Assembly: GCF_001913155.1 (NCBI RefSeq)
Contig: NZ_CP018760.1
Span: 3,844,001 to 3,908,000 of the forward strand
DNA from: Maribacter hydrothermalis
GTDB taxonomy: Bacteria > Bacteroidota > Bacteroidia > Flavobacteriales > Flavobacteriaceae
Direction: 5' to 3'
DNA length: 64,000 nucleotides
Positions 50,118 through 59,632 of the stretch are shown in pieces. Position numbers and translations under genes: made by a program. Numbering within the stretch: the stretch's first letter is position 1; each line of letters starts with the position of its first letter. Below the pieces are notes generated by a model. It saw only the letters and a list, made by a program, of their open reading frames with translations. It did no database searches and was not told where the DNA came from.

Positions 50118-52376
50118 TTATAATGGTATACTTATTCCTAAATTTACGTTTCTGCCGATATTTAAAATACCATCGGTTTTTAATCTCGACAAATGAGATA
50201 TGTACTCCTTATCTAATATATTTTTGGCACTTAGTTTTAAATCAATTAACTGATTTGAAACCTTAATAGTTGAACCAATACCTAAATTTAATAATGTATA
50301 GCCGTCAGTAGAAGTTTCAAAATCGCTAACTTTATTTTGAGCAAAGAAAGATTTCAAGGTAAGAAACCCATAACCGCTATTTAGGTTTTTATTGATTTTG
50401 CTAAATTCAAATCGTAGTGTATTCGCCCAGTTATTGGCAGGAATTAATGGTAAATTTCCATTACTTTTTAATTCACCGGTTACCGTCGAAAAGTTACTTT
50501 CTAAATGCAACCAATCTAAAGGGTGTGGATGATAGTGTAAACCTACTTCACCCCCAAATAAATTTGCATCTTGTTGTTGGTATAGAAATACAGCATCACC
50601 ATCTATATTTGTACCGTTTGGTTCTAAATAAATATAATCGGAAATTGAATTGTAAAATCCGTTAACATAAAATTCAAAATGTTCATTTTTAAATTCTAAT
50701 GATACATCAGTCTGTATATTTCTTTCATTATTTAGATTTGCATTACCGACCTCAAAACGATTAGTGCCTTCATGAGAACCATTAGAAGTAAGCTCAGCCA
50801 AATTGGGAGCTCTAAAACCTGAAGCAATATTAACACGTGTAATCAGCGATTTGGTGACATCAAACTTAAAACCAGCTGCAATGTTAAAGCTATTAAAATT
50901 TTTATCCAATGCTGCAACATAACCTTCTTGCTCAATTATGCCGTTTTGTTCGCTATTGATCGTACGTGTATCAAACCTAAGCCCTAGTTGTATATCACTT
51001 TTGTTAAAATGTATGTGTGAAGTAGCTAAAATTCCAACATCATTGGTTGTTGCATTCGGAATTAAAATTTCTTCTCCATAATTTTTATTTGTTTGGTTCA
51101 TACCTTGAACTCCAATGATTGTCTCTACTGCACCTATCTTGGCTAAGTTATAATGTATATTATAACTTAGGGTTTCTAATTTCATATCTAAGGCCGGACT
51201 TTCTTCTTCATGTTCTTCCTCTCCTTCTTCATGTTCTTCCTCGTGGTGATGGTCTTCGTATTCCTCTCGATTATTTGCAGTATAACCAATTATCGCTTGT
51301 AAGCTAGAGTTGTTGAAGTAGATATTAGTTTTAGAACTTAAAATATGGCTTGTAATATTTTGAAATGGTTCCAACGGTGTTCGGTTAGTAGATTGCTCGC
51401 CTATTTCTTCAGGTATTCCTAATTCCGAATTGTTATAGTTATAGCGTATTTCAGTTTTAAAATTGGATAACTGATAGGCTAATCCTGTTTTTAAATCTTT
51501 TTCATTAAATCTTGAATTTGTAACACGCTCATCACCCCCAGTTTTATAATCAATATGAGAGCTACCACCAGCTCTGACTAAGAATTTTAATTTTTCTGAA
51601 GATGTTTTGAACCCTCCATTACCATTAAAACCTTGTGTATTGGTGAAATAGTTTAAATTAATATCACCATTAATTTCATTTGAATTTGCAAATTTCTCAG
51701 GATTTAAATAAAGTACGCCACCTAAAGCATCAGAGCCATATAGTAAGGATGCAGGTCCTTTTATAACTTCAACGCTCTCTATACCGGCATCACTAATGCC
51801 TAAACCATGTTCATCACCAAATTGTTGGTTTTCCAAGAGTATGCCTTGTGTGTACGTTAGAACTCTATTTGAACTTAATCCTCTGATAACAGGTTTTCCT
51901 ATCCCAACACCAGTAGAAACGCTTTCAACTCCGGGTATAGTTGTTATGCCTTCAGATAAATTAATTGCACCAGTAGATTTTAAATCTTGAATACTTGTTC
52001 TTTCTACCTTCATAACATTTTCACGTTGCAATTTGTGAAAAGGGGTAGATACAATAACTTCTTCCATTTCAATTGCACTAGAGGTAAGCGCTATGGAAAG
52101 TTGATTTGATGTGCCAATAATGTCCACGGTTTGCGAATAAGACTGAAAACCTATATAAGATATTACTATTTTAAATTTACCAGTTGGTAAATTGGTTATT
52201 TCATAGTAACCATCAACATCGGTAACCGTGCCTTTTTCTAGTTGGGGAAAATAAAGCGATACTTGTTCTAAGGGCTCTTGATTTTCATTGTTTATTATCT
52301 TTCCTGATAATGAGTTTTGAGCAAATGTAAATTGTGCTAACAATGCCAATAGCATTGTTATATAAAGATTTTTCAT
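50118..52376 (-). CDS. TonB-dependent outer-membrane receptor with His/Glu-rich loop
   Basis: A 752-residue receptor: signal peptide (1-19), carboxypeptidase-regulatory-like domain (22-100; GKIINNENQEPLEQVSLYFP, YYEITNLPTGKFKIVISYIG), plug domain (120-230; PVIRGLSSNRVLTY, GPASLLYGSDALGGVLYL) and a 22-strand-type barrel to the C-terminus. An extracellular loop at about 375-398 consists of His and Glu (DHHHEEEHEEGEEEHEEES), encoded partly by a 21-bp direct repeat. Such loops bind divalent metals, as in the zinc receptor ZnuD, so a zinc or copper substrate is plausible. The small His-rich protein gene upstream is co-directional, 49 bp away. Confidence 0.92.
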   Translation of the reverse strand: MKNLYITMLLALLAQFTFAQNSLSGKIINNENQEPLEQVSLYFPQLEKGTVTDVDGYYEITNLPTGKFKIVISYIGFQSYSQTVDIIGTSNQLSIALTSSAIEMEEVIVSTPFHKLQRENVMKVERTSIQDLKSTGAINLSEGITTIPGVESVSTGVGIGKPVIRGLSSNRVLTYTQGILLENQQFGDEHGLGISDAGIESVEVIKGPASLLYGSDALGGVLYLNPEKFANSNEINGDINLNYFTNTQGFNGNGGFKTSSEKLKFLVRAGGSSHIDYKTGGDERVTNSRFNEKDLKTGLAYQLSNFKTEIRYNYNNSELGIPEEIGEQSTNRTPLEPFQNITSHILSSKTNIYFNNSSLQAIIGYTANNREEYEDHHHEEEHEEGEEEHEEESPALDMKLETLSYNIHYNLAKIGAVETIIGVQGMNQTNKNYGEEILIPNATTNDVGILATSHIHFNKSDIQLGLRFDTRTINSEQNGIIEQEGYVAALDKNFNSFNIAAGFKFDVTKSLITRVNIASGFRAPNLAELTSNGSHEGTNRFEVGNANLNNERNIQTDVSLEFKNEHFEFYVNGFYNSISDYIYLEPNGTNIDGDAVFLYQQQDANLFGGEVGLHYHPHPLDWLHLESNFSTVTGELKSNGNLPLIPANNWANTLRFEFSKINKNLNSGYGFLTLKSFFAQNKVSDFETSTDGYTLLNLGIGSTIKVSNQLIDLKLSAKNILDKEYISHLSRLKTDGILNIGRNVNLGISIPL
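51203..51242 (-). repeat. 21-bp direct repeat in the receptor loop
   Basis: CTTCTTCATGTTCTTCCTC occurs at 51203-51221 and again at 51224-51242, a period of exactly 21 bp. It encodes two heptads of the form EEEHEEx. In-frame copy-number change by slippage would lengthen or shorten the metal-binding-like loop without breaking the gene. Confidence 0.8.
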
Positions 52377-52425
52377 ATAAAATTGTATTAATGTTTTAAA
52401 GCTTAAACTTGTTATAAATAGAATT

Positions 52426-52755
52426 TTAACAAGTTGGCGGCCCTCTTAATACAAAATGAAGTTGTTGATATTTACTTAAAAAAAAGTAGTTATTAATTAT
52501 GTCCTCCGTAATAATGACTTCATCAATAAATTGTGGGTATTTAAATTCAGGATAATAAAAAGTAGAAAATTGATAATGGTCAAAATCGCAATCGAATTCA
52601 ACTGCATGAATATGTAACTCTTTAGAAACACAATGCAGTTCTTCGTGTTCGTTTAAGGCATGAGAAATTTTAATAAAATAGGGACCTAATAAACCAGCCA
52701 TTAAAATAAAGGCAACTATTGGGTATACTATTTTGACTTTCACAGTACTCATCAT
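52426..52755 (-). CDS. Small His/Cys-containing anchored protein upstream of the TonB receptor
   Basis: A 109-residue protein with one N-terminal hydrophobic helix (IVYPIVAFILMAGLLGPYFI, about 9-28) as signal or anchor. The segment ALNEHEELHCVSKELHIHAV then DCDFDHYQF is rich in His, Cys, Asp and Glu and looks metal-binding. The C-terminus ends GPPTC. I know no named family. Position suggests it delivers or senses the metal handled by the receptor downstream. A -7 box (TAGATTTG, 52765-52758) ends two bases before the first ATG; the second ATG, one codon later, is also possible. Confidence 0.7.
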   Translation of the reverse strand: MMSTVKVKIVYPIVAFILMAGLLGPYFIKISHALNEHEELHCVSKELHIHAVEFDCDFDHYQFSTFYYPEFKYPQFIDEVIITEDIINNYFFLSKYQQLHFVLRGPPTC

Positions 52756-52805
52756 TACAAATCTAACTAATGGAAGGTCGATATAACTGTTAAAGAACTA
52801 TTAAA

Positions 52806-53123
52806 TTAATTGAATAAAAATCCGAATCCTAATCGTTTCAGCATCTTCTTTTCAAATGCCCAAAAGAATTTGAATTGGCCAAATAACCAACCAAATAGTA
52901 CCAATAGTATTTGATAAAAAGGGAATATTAATAAAATTCGCAAAAACCAGTAGATTGTTGTTCCCCACCAAGTTTCTGGAAAATTAGCTAGTTCTAAGCC
53001 AATTAAATTTAAAAAAGGTTTTGCTACATACACTGAGGAAGAACCAGTTATAGCAAAGACGAAAAAAATTATTATTAATTGAAAATTATTGGAAATTCCC
53101 CAACGTTCTTTTAATTTTTGCAT
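52806..53123 (-). CDS. DUF6787 family membrane protein
   Basis: A 105-residue inner-membrane protein of a Bacteroidetes family (DUF6787, sometimes mislabelled diacylglyceryl transferase). Two helices are clear: LIIIFFVFAITGSSSVYVA (16-34) and FLRILLIFPFYQILLVLFGWLFG (60-82). The opening KLKERWGISNNFQ and the closing FFWAFEKKMLKRLG are the conserved ends. No catalytic residues and no known function. It lies 30 bp downstream of the DUF6146 gene. Confidence 0.85.
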   Translation of the reverse strand: MQKLKERWGISNNFQLIIIFFVFAITGSSSVYVAKPFLNLIGLELANFPETWWGTTIYWFLRILLIFPFYQILLVLFGWLFGQFKFFWAFEKKMLKRLGFGFLFN

Positions 53124-53153
53124 ATTTACTTTTAAAGCTGGTAAATATACTTT

Positions 53154-53624
53154 TTATATGCGGGGTACAAAAGGTCCAAGTCGTTGATTATACTTTCTTT
53201 GAAAATAGATAAAGTAATTATAAAGTTTATAGTTTACTTCATATCCATAATCTATTTGACTTGAGTAATCAATTTGTAATTCATAAAGGTTAGGACTAAA
53301 ACGTGATGGCTGTAAAACTCTTTGGTTCCATTCTAAAACCATGATGTAATTTCTATTTTCAAGAAAATTTTGTGAATAATATCCTTCTGGTTTTGCTATA
53401 GAATTTAGCCAAGTATAAAATCCAGGTTCAATAATAATTATTTCATACTCAGTTAAATCGCTGGAAATTTTAATTGTGTCGCCTTTTACTTGTTTAAATG
53501 TTTCTTTTTCGCTTTTAGATATTTCTAAAGCTTCTTTAGCTGTACTACAATTTAGTATCAGTACTGCCAGGCCACAGGTTAAAATAGAATTTAAAAATAA
53601 ACGAATTGTCTTTTCCTTTTTCAT
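53154..53624 (-). CDS. DUF6146 family lipoprotein
   Basis: A 156-residue envelope protein. Its N-terminal signal ends in lipobox LILNCSTAK (Cys near 26). The conserved body shows TEYEIIIIEPGFYTWL, GYYSQNFLENRNYIMVLEWN and INYGYEVNYKLYNYFIYFQRKY-type strings (here IDYGYEVNYKLYNYFIYFQ), typical of this family found next to DUF6787 in flavobacteria. Function unknown. It is probably co-transcribed with the DUF6787 gene downstream. Confidence 0.85.
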   Translation of the reverse strand: MKKEKTIRLFLNSILTCGLAVLILNCSTAKEALEISKSEKETFKQVKGDTIKISSDLTEYEIIIIEPGFYTWLNSIAKPEGYYSQNFLENRNYIMVLEWNQRVLQPSRFSPNLYELQIDYSSQIDYGYEVNYKLYNYFIYFQRKYNQRLGPFVPRI

Positions 53625-53643
53625 AGAATATAAGATACAAAAA

Positions 53644-53669
53644 AACCCGCTTACAATTGTAAGCGGGTT
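53644..53669 (-). terminator. Terminator of the DUF937 gene
   Basis: A perfect 26-bp palindrome AACCCGCTTACAA (53644-53656) / TTGTAAGCGGGTT (53657-53669), followed on the minus strand by TTTTT. It lies 21 bp past the DUF937 stop codon. Confidence 0.85.
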
Positions 53670-53690
53670 AATAATTAGAATCTTTGAATT

Positions 53691-54323
53691 TTATTTACCG
53701 AAAAGACCTCCTAAAAGACCTCCAAGTCCACCTTTACTTTTATTACTGCCCATTACCATACCAGCTACATCATCTAAAATACTTCCGTCACCATCAGCAT
53801 CTAAAAGCGTTGTAATTAAACTTTGGTTTTCTTTTGGTTGACCACCTAACATACTGCCTAATAAAGCATTCATTCCAGAACCGTCGCTTACATTACTTTG
53901 TGCAGTTTGCTTACCTATGTATCCCATTACAATAGGAGCGGCAATTTTCAAAATTTGAGCAATAGAACCGGTGTCTAAACCAGATTTTTGGCTTAATGCG
54001 TTTTCTACTTGTGGTTGCTTGTTTCCAAAAACATGACCTAATATTCCAGCACCGTCAGCCATAACATTATCATCAACACCTCCACTGAATAAACCACCTA
54101 GGTTGTCTAAAATACTACCGTTATGGTTGTTCGATAAAGCACTCATAAGTCCTGCAGCACCTTCTGGCGAAGATACATTTTTCTTCATTGCACCTAATAA
54201 TAAAGGCATTGCCATACTAAGAACATCTGCAGTTTTTCCTTCCGGCTGGTTGGTTTGTCCTGCTACACCACTTATTAATTGTTTGCCCATTGGACTGTTT
54301 AATAAATCTAATAATCCTGCCAT
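53691..54323 (-). CDS. DUF937 domain protein
   Basis: A 210-residue protein of the DUF937 (YidB-like) family. Repeated Leu/Gly/Asn-rich helices include LLDLLNSPMGKQLISGVA, ADGAGILGHVFGNKQPQVENAL and LKIAAPIVMGYIGKQT. Linkers contain calcium-like aspartate loops (LDADGDGSILDDVAG) and the tail is Gly-Leu (GGLGGLLGGLFGK). No signal peptide is seen, so it is probably cytosolic or peripheral. Function unknown. It has its own terminator, separating it from the DUF6146 gene. Confidence 0.88.
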   Translation of the reverse strand: MAGLLDLLNSPMGKQLISGVAGQTNQPEGKTADVLSMAMPLLLGAMKKNVSSPEGAAGLMSALSNNHNGSILDNLGGLFSGGVDDNVMADGAGILGHVFGNKQPQVENALSQKSGLDTGSIAQILKIAAPIVMGYIGKQTAQSNVSDGSGMNALLGSMLGGQPKENQSLITTLLDADGDGSILDDVAGMVMGSNKSKGGLGGLLGGLFGK

Positions 54324-54392
54324 TTCTATAGTTAATTTAATGTTAGTGCCGAAAAATACAAAAAAGAGTCAAGAAAATTGACTTGTGAACAA

Positions 54393-55343
54393 CTATTTTA
54401 GTAGTGAAATTATTTGTGAAGCTAATTCCAGTCCTATACGTTCTTGTGCTTCTAGTGTAGCCGCTCCAATGTGTGGAGAAAGCGATATGCTAGGATGCAT
54501 TAGTATCTTAATTTCGGGTTTTGGTTCTGACTCATAAACATCAAGCCCAGCAAAGGATACGGTGCCATTCTCTAAAGCTTCTACAAGTGCAACTTCATCT
54601 ATAACACCTCCACGGGCAGCATTTACAATACCAACACCTTTTTTCATTTGCGAAAATTCTGCTTTTCCTAGAACATAATTTTGTTGTTCCGGTATATGTA
54701 GAGAAATATAATCGGACTTTTTTATAAGATCAGACTTGTCAGTATTCTTTAAATGAAACGATACTTTTTTACCGTCAAAAAAAACGAGTTCTAAATTAGC
54801 ATCCTTTACTTCGGGGTCATAATATATGACATTCATACCTGCACCAATAGCTAATTTAGCTGTTGCTTGGCCAATGTTTCCAAACCCAAATATACCTAAT
54901 GTTTTACCTCTTAATTCGGTACCTTTTGAATAGGACTTTTTAAGTTCCTTAAAGTTGCTGTCACCTTCTAATGGCATATTTCTATTGGCATCGTAAAGAA
55001 AACGAACACCCCCAAAAAGGTGTGCAAAAACAAGTTCTGCAACGGATTCCGATGAGGCTGCAGGTGTATTTACGACATGTATATTTTTAGATTTAGCATA
55101 AGCAACATCTATGTTGTCCATGCCAACACCACCACGACCAATAAGCTTTATAGTAGGGCAAACATCAATTAACTCTTTTCTTACTTTGGTTGCACTGCGA
55201 ACTAATAAAGCAACAATCTTATGTTCGTTAATATAGTTGGCCAATTGTTCTTGGGCCACAGTGGTTGTAATTATCTCAAATCCAGCTTTTTCTAATTCGG
55301 CTATACCATTTTTAGAAATACCATCATTAGCTAAAATCTTCAT
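54393..55343 (-). CDS. serA: D-3-phosphoglycerate dehydrogenase-type D-2-hydroxyacid dehydrogenase
   Basis: A 316-residue NAD-dependent dehydrogenase. The NAD site GIFGFGNIGQATAKLA is around 149-164. Catalytic residues fit the family: Arg in NAARGGVIDE, Glu in YESEPKPE (within the DVYESEP block) and His in SPHIGAATLEAQERIG. The short form without an ACT domain is normal for Bacteroidetes, so it lacks the usual serine feedback site. Placement directly after serC on the same strand makes 3-phosphoglycerate to 3-phosphohydroxypyruvate the likely reaction. No serB is in the window. Confidence 0.92.
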   Translation of the reverse strand: MKILANDGISKNGIAELEKAGFEIITTTVAQEQLANYINEHKIVALLVRSATKVRKELIDVCPTIKLIGRGGVGMDNIDVAYAKSKNIHVVNTPAASSESVAELVFAHLFGGVRFLYDANRNMPLEGDSNFKELKKSYSKGTELRGKTLGIFGFGNIGQATAKLAIGAGMNVIYYDPEVKDANLELVFFDGKKVSFHLKNTDKSDLIKKSDYISLHIPEQQNYVLGKAEFSQMKKGVGIVNAARGGVIDEVALVEALENGTVSFAGLDVYESEPKPEIKILMHPSISLSPHIGAATLEAQERIGLELASQIISLLK

Positions 55344-55408
55344 AATTTTATTTATTGTTTATAGGTTGAGTAAAAGATTATAAATGCAATAATTAACGAT
55401 TCGGTTAA

Positions 55409-56473
55409 TTATCCTTTTCGCTCCATTTCACTCATTACGTCTACCAAAACACCAACACTTTCTAATGAAAGGGCGTTGTACATACTTGCTCTATAACCAC
55501 CTACAGAACGGTGGCCGTTTAGACCGTTAATGCCGGCGTCTTTTAGCATTTCTTCAAATGTACTTTTTAAACTTTCTTCCGTAAGGTTAAAAGTAGCATT
55601 CATTAGTGAACGATCTTCGGTATTGGCATATCCTTCAAAAACAGGATTAAGGTCTATTTCAGAATATAATAATCTTGCTTTTTTCTCATTAATCTCTTCA
55701 ATAGCGGCAATACCACCTAGGCTTTTTAACCACTCTAACGTTAACATAGAAGTATATACAGGAAATACAGGTGGTGTGTTAAACATACTGTCTTTGCTAA
55801 TATGTACTTTATAGTCTAGCATTGAAGGAATTTTTCTAGATACTTTTCCTAAAATATCTTCTTTTATAACCACTAAGGTTGCCCCAGCCGGACCCATATT
55901 TTTTTGAGCACCTGCATATATTAAATCGAATTGAGAAAAATCTAAACTTCTTGAAAAAATATCGGAACTCATATCACATACTAACGGTGTATTTGTTTTT
56001 GGGAATTTTTTGAACTGAGTCCCATAAATGGTATTGTTTGATGTGATATGTAAATAATCAAGTCCGTCAGGTACAGAATACCCTTTAGGGATATACCTAA
56101 AATCTTCATCTTTAGATGAGCCCACTTCAACAACATCTCCAAATAATTTAGCCTCCTTAATAGCCTTGTCGCTCCAAGTACCTGTATTTAAGTAACCTGC
56201 TTTTTTATTTAAAAGATTATAAGCTACCATTAAAAACTCAAGACTTGCACCGCCATGTAGAAAAAGAGCTTGATATCCTTTATCTGTAAGATTTAATAAT
56301 TCTAATGCTAAAGACCGTGCATTTTCCATTACAGCAACAAAATCTTTACTTCTATGAGAAATTTCTATAAGTGAAAGTCCAGAACCATTAAAGTCCATTA
56401 CAGCTTCTGAAGCCTTTAACAATACTTCTTTGGGTAATATACAAGGACCTGCACTAAAATTATGTTTTTTCAT
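55409..56473 (-). CDS. serC: Phosphoserine aminotransferase
   Basis: A 354-residue fold-type I PLP aminotransferase converting 3-phosphohydroxypyruvate plus glutamate to phosphoserine. Signatures are HNFSAGPCILPKEVL at the start, the substrate-binding SLIEISHRSK, the HGGASLEF phosphate turn, DMSSDIFSR and the PLP Lys in YAGAQKNMGPAG (about 192). The end contains LNGHRSVGGYRASMYNA. Length is standard. It is followed by serA (65 bp). In many bacteria the same enzyme also acts in pyridoxal phosphate synthesis. Confidence 0.96.
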   Translation of the reverse strand: MKKHNFSAGPCILPKEVLLKASEAVMDFNGSGLSLIEISHRSKDFVAVMENARSLALELLNLTDKGYQALFLHGGASLEFLMVAYNLLNKKAGYLNTGTWSDKAIKEAKLFGDVVEVGSSKDEDFRYIPKGYSVPDGLDYLHITSNNTIYGTQFKKFPKTNTPLVCDMSSDIFSRSLDFSQFDLIYAGAQKNMGPAGATLVVIKEDILGKVSRKIPSMLDYKVHISKDSMFNTPPVFPVYTSMLTLEWLKSLGGIAAIEEINEKKARLLYSEIDLNPVFEGYANTEDRSLMNATFNLTEESLKSTFEEMLKDAGINGLNGHRSVGGYRASMYNALSLESVGVLVDVMSEMERKG

Positions 56474-56544
56474 GTTGAATGTAATTTAAGGATGCAAAGG
56501 TCAGGATTTTTTCAAGAATTTGCGATACTGAAGGGTATTTTATT

Positions 56545-57609
56545 CTACGATGTTCTCAACAGAAAATCAACCGTGTCTATAGCATCGGCATAGTCTTTTA
56601 AAGTTGGTTTTTGTGTTTGTCCAAATTCAATTTCCCTTTCTATAAAACCTGAGGAGACTATACATTGAATTTTATCTTCTTCTTGCTTTAGTTTATATTT
56701 TAAATCTTCTAAATCGTTATAATATTCATAAAACAAAGAGGCAATAGGGGAGCCATAACTTTCTTCCTCCTTTAAAATTAAAAAGCCGTTATCCAGAATT
56801 TTAAATTCACTCATTAAATAAACGGCCTTATTGTAATCATAATTATTGGCGTATTTATTATGATTAATAATGCCATTTTGAGAGAAAATAGCTTTAAAAA
56901 AAGTATCGACATTGTAATCTTTTGGAATAAATATTTTAGAAACACTGCGGCAACCTAGTCCAAAATATCTAAAAATATCTTCACCTAAGGCAGTTAAATC
57001 TTCATTGGTTTCTTCACCAGTCAAAACAGCCACGGAGTTCCTATTTTTTCTTATAATATTTGGTTTTTTTCCAAAATAATATTCAAAATACCTTGACGTG
57101 TTATTACTACCTGTAGCAATTACAGCATCGTAATTTTCAAGTTTTTCTTTGGTGAAAATTACTCGGCCTTTAAAATAAGGCGCTACATCTTCTAAATACC
57201 TTACAAGTAAAGGAATTAATTTTTGGTCGTTACTGGATAGTTTAACCAGTGCTTTATTACCAGTAATTAATACACAAATTAAATCATGAAAACCTACCAA
57301 TGGTATATTGCCGGCCATAATAAGGGCAACAATTTTTTCTTTATTAGTGTTTATGTCATAATTAATTAACCAATTATCTATATTTTCCTTGGTCAATAAA
57401 TTGCCCCATTCTTCAAAAGCATACATACAATTATCTACGGTAAACCAACCATTATAATGTTGGGCCATTTCAATTTCGTCTTTAAAAGATAAAAACCATT
57501 CGTTATTAATAGCATCAGAAGTGCTGTCAGATTTAATAAATTCACAAAATGTTCTTAGAAATTCTCCAAGTTTAACAAAAGCTTCTATAGTAAGGTTACG
57601 ATGACTCAT
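56545..57609 (-). CDS. LuxC-type acyl-CoA reductase
   Basis: A 354-residue member of the LuxC acyl-CoA/acyl-protein reductase family (aldehyde-dehydrogenase superfamily). The catalytic Cys is Cys220 in FRYFGLGCRSVSKIFIP. The NADP-site and hinge strings VALIMAGNIPLVGFHDLICVL (94-114) and VIATGSNNTSRYFEYYFGK (163-181) are intact. It should reduce an activated fatty acid to an aldehyde. No luxD, luxE or luciferase gene is nearby; instead it precedes serC-serA and faces a ferredoxin gene. The physiological product in Bacteroidetes is unknown. A -7 box (TATTTTTG, 57655-57648) lies in the shared divergent region. Confidence 0.9.
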   Translation of the reverse strand: MSHRNLTIEAFVKLGEFLRTFCEFIKSDSTSDAINNEWFLSFKDEIEMAQHYNGWFTVDNCMYAFEEWGNLLTKENIDNWLINYDINTNKEKIVALIMAGNIPLVGFHDLICVLITGNKALVKLSSNDQKLIPLLVRYLEDVAPYFKGRVIFTKEKLENYDAVIATGSNNTSRYFEYYFGKKPNIIRKNRNSVAVLTGEETNEDLTALGEDIFRYFGLGCRSVSKIFIPKDYNVDTFFKAIFSQNGIINHNKYANNYDYNKAVYLMSEFKILDNGFLILKEEESYGSPIASLFYEYYNDLEDLKYKLKQEEDKIQCIVSSGFIEREIEFGQTQKPTLKDYADAIDTVDFLLRTS

Positions 57610-57613
57610 TATA

Positions 57614-57645
57614 TTTGTATACTAATTAGGTAGGAATTACCTTTG
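57614..57645 (+). promoter_or_regulatory. Promoter of the ferredoxin gene
   Basis: TTTG at 57614-57617, a 20-bp spacer and TACCTTTG at 57638-57645 give a complete Bacteroidetes promoter. It overlaps the divergent minus-strand promoter (TATTTTTG, 57655-57648) of the acyl-CoA reductase, so the two genes may compete for RNA polymerase. Confidence 0.8.
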
Positions 57646-57656
57646 TGCAAAAATAA

Positions 57657-58049
<393 letters not shown>

Positions 58050-58180
58050 GTTTTAGTGTTCTACATACGAATACTTTGGCAGTAGAAGCATATGTTTTTC
58101 ATTCCTTAGCATTTAGAATTTTAGAATTTTTTAAATGCAAACTGCATGTAGTTTATTTTAAATTTTCGTAAAAACTTTAA

Positions 58181-58244
58181 GGAGGAAAATTGAATGTATT
58201 ATCTGCAAGTAAAAACTATATTTGCACCCTTGAAATATTTTTAA
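58181..58244 (+). other. Canonical Shine-Dalgarno with a 16-codon leader ORF before ychF
   Basis: GGAGG at 58181-58185 sits 8 bp before an ATG at 58194 that opens a 16-codon ORF ending in TAA at 58242-58244, two bases before the ychF ATG at 58247. The same region contains the TATATTTG -7 box at 58217-58224. Strong SD sites are rare in this phylum. It may be a leader peptide, a fossil start of an extended YchF (TTG 58190 is in frame), or chance. Confidence 0.3.
58217..58224 (+). promoter_or_regulatory. -7 promoter box of ychF
   Basis: TATATTTG, an exact -7 match, ends 22 bp before the ATG at 58247. It falls inside the longer frame that opens at 58190, supporting the shorter start. Confidence 0.6.
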
Positions 58245-58246
58245 TT

Positions 58247-59341
58247 ATGAAAGCAGGTATTGTAGGATTGCCGAATGTGGGTAAATCAACACTTTTTAAT
58301 TGTTTGTCAAATGCAAAAGCACAAAGTGCAAATTTTCCTTTCTGTACTATTGAACCTAATATTGGAGTAGTTAACGTGCCTGATGCTAGGTTGGAAAAAT
58401 TAGAGGAATTGGTGAATCCTGAGAGAGTATTACCCGCAACGGTTGAAATAGTTGATATTGCCGGTTTAGTTAAAGGTGCCAGCAAAGGAGAAGGTTTAGG
58501 AAATCAGTTTTTAGGAAACATTCGGGAAACAGACGCTATTTTGCACGTATTACGTTGTTTTGATAATGAAAATATTGTTCATGTAGATGGTAGCGTAAAC
58601 CCTATTAGGGATAAAGAAACTATTGATATGGAGCTTCAGTTGAAAGACTTGGAGACCGTTGATAAAAAATTAGAGAAAGTAAAAAGAGCAGCAAAGACCG
58701 GTAATAAAGAGGCTCAAAAAGAAGAAGCAACATTAATGGCCGTAAAAACCGGATTAGAAGCTGGTATATCAGTTAGGGCCATACAAATTGAGAAGGAATC
58801 TAGAGCTGAATTTGTAAAACCTCTTCAGTTTATTACAGATAAGCCAGTTATGTATGTGTGTAATGTTGATGAAGAAGCAGCTGTCTCTGGAAATGCCTAT
58901 GTTGAAAAAGTTAAAGAAATTGTAGCATCTGAAAATGCAGAGGTTATTTTCTTAGCGGTAGGTACCGAAGCAGATATTACAGAGTTAGAAACGTACGAAG
59001 AACGCCAAATGTTTTTGGAGGATTTAGGTTTAGAAGAGCCTGGTTCAGCTAAATTGATACGCGGTGCGTATAAGTTGTTAGATTTAGAAACTTATTTTAC
59101 GGCTGGTGTTAAAGAAGTACGTGCTTGGACAATTCCAGTTGGGGCAACTGCACCGCAAGCTGCAGGAGTTATTCATACCGATTTTGAAAAAGGATTTATT
59201 AGAGCAGAAGTTATTGCTTATAACGATTACGTAACTTTTGGTAGCGAAGCTAAAGTTAAGGAAGCGGGTAAAATGAGGGTAGAGGGTAAGGAGTACATCG
59301 TTAAAGATGGCGATGTAATGCACTTCCGTTTTAATGTTTAA
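58247..59341 (+). CDS. ychF: Redox-regulated ATPase YchF (Obg-like)
   Basis: A 364-residue P-loop protein of the Obg family that prefers ATP. The G1 motif [11 protein letters not shown] (7-17), the hydrophobic [14 protein letters not shown] switch region, G3 [20 protein letters not shown] and the altered G4-like VCNVDEEA are present. A coiled-coil A-domain (about 130-200) follows and a TGS domain (from about 280) includes [22 protein letters not shown]. The family modulates translation and the oxidative-stress response. The ATG at 58247 gives the family's standard start MKAGIVGLP. The stop overlaps that of convergent cbpM. Confidence 0.95.
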   Translation: MKAGIVGLPNVGKSTLFNCLSNAKAQSANFPFCTIEPNIGVVNVPDARLEKLEELVNPERVLPATVEIVDIAGLVKGASKGEGLGNQFLGNIRETDAILHVLRCFDNENIVHVDGSVNPIRDKETIDMELQLKDLETVDKKLEKVKRAAKTGNKEAQKEEATLMAVKTGLEAGISVRAIQIEKESRAEFVKPLQFITDKPVMYVCNVDEEAAVSGNAYVEKVKEIVASENAEVIFLAVGTEADITELETYEERQMFLEDLGLEEPGSAKLIRGAYKLLDLETYFTAGVKEVRAWTIPVGATAPQAAGVIHTDFEKGFIRAEVIAYNDYVTFGSEAKVKEAGKMRVEGKEYIVKDGDVMHFRFNV

Positions 59342-59631
59342 TGTTCATAAATAGTCAGCCGGTCTCTTAGTAATTTTAATTCTTGCTCTAGCCGGTTAAC
59401 TTTTTTTATCATATGGTTTAAGGTGTCTATGCCTTCCATATTAATACCAAGATCTTTTCGTAATCTATAAATACGTTCAATCTCTACAATGTAGTGTGGC
59501 TCAACATATATTTTATTTTCAATTTGCTGTACCTCAATCATATCAAACTCTAGAAGATCTTTTATAAATTCTATCGGAGTTTGAGTTTGTTGGCAATACA
59601 CCTCTATTTGTATGTAATTTTCTGAATTCAT
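59338..59631 (-). CDS. Chaperone modulator CbpM-like protein
   Basis: A 97-residue protein of the CbpM/MerR-like helix-turn-helix type, with the order [49 protein letters not shown] and a C-terminal coiled-coil ([16 protein letters not shown]). In E. coli CbpM binds the J-domain of CbpA and inhibits it. The gene follows cbpA by one base on the same strand, the classic pair. Its stop codon shares TTAA with the stop of convergent ychF. Confidence 0.9.
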   Translation of the reverse strand: MNSENYIQIEVYCQQTQTPIEFIKDLLEFDMIEVQQIENKIYVEPHYIVEIERIYRLRKDLGINMEGIDTLNHMIKKVNRLEQELKLLRDRLTIYEH

Positions 59632-59632
59632 A

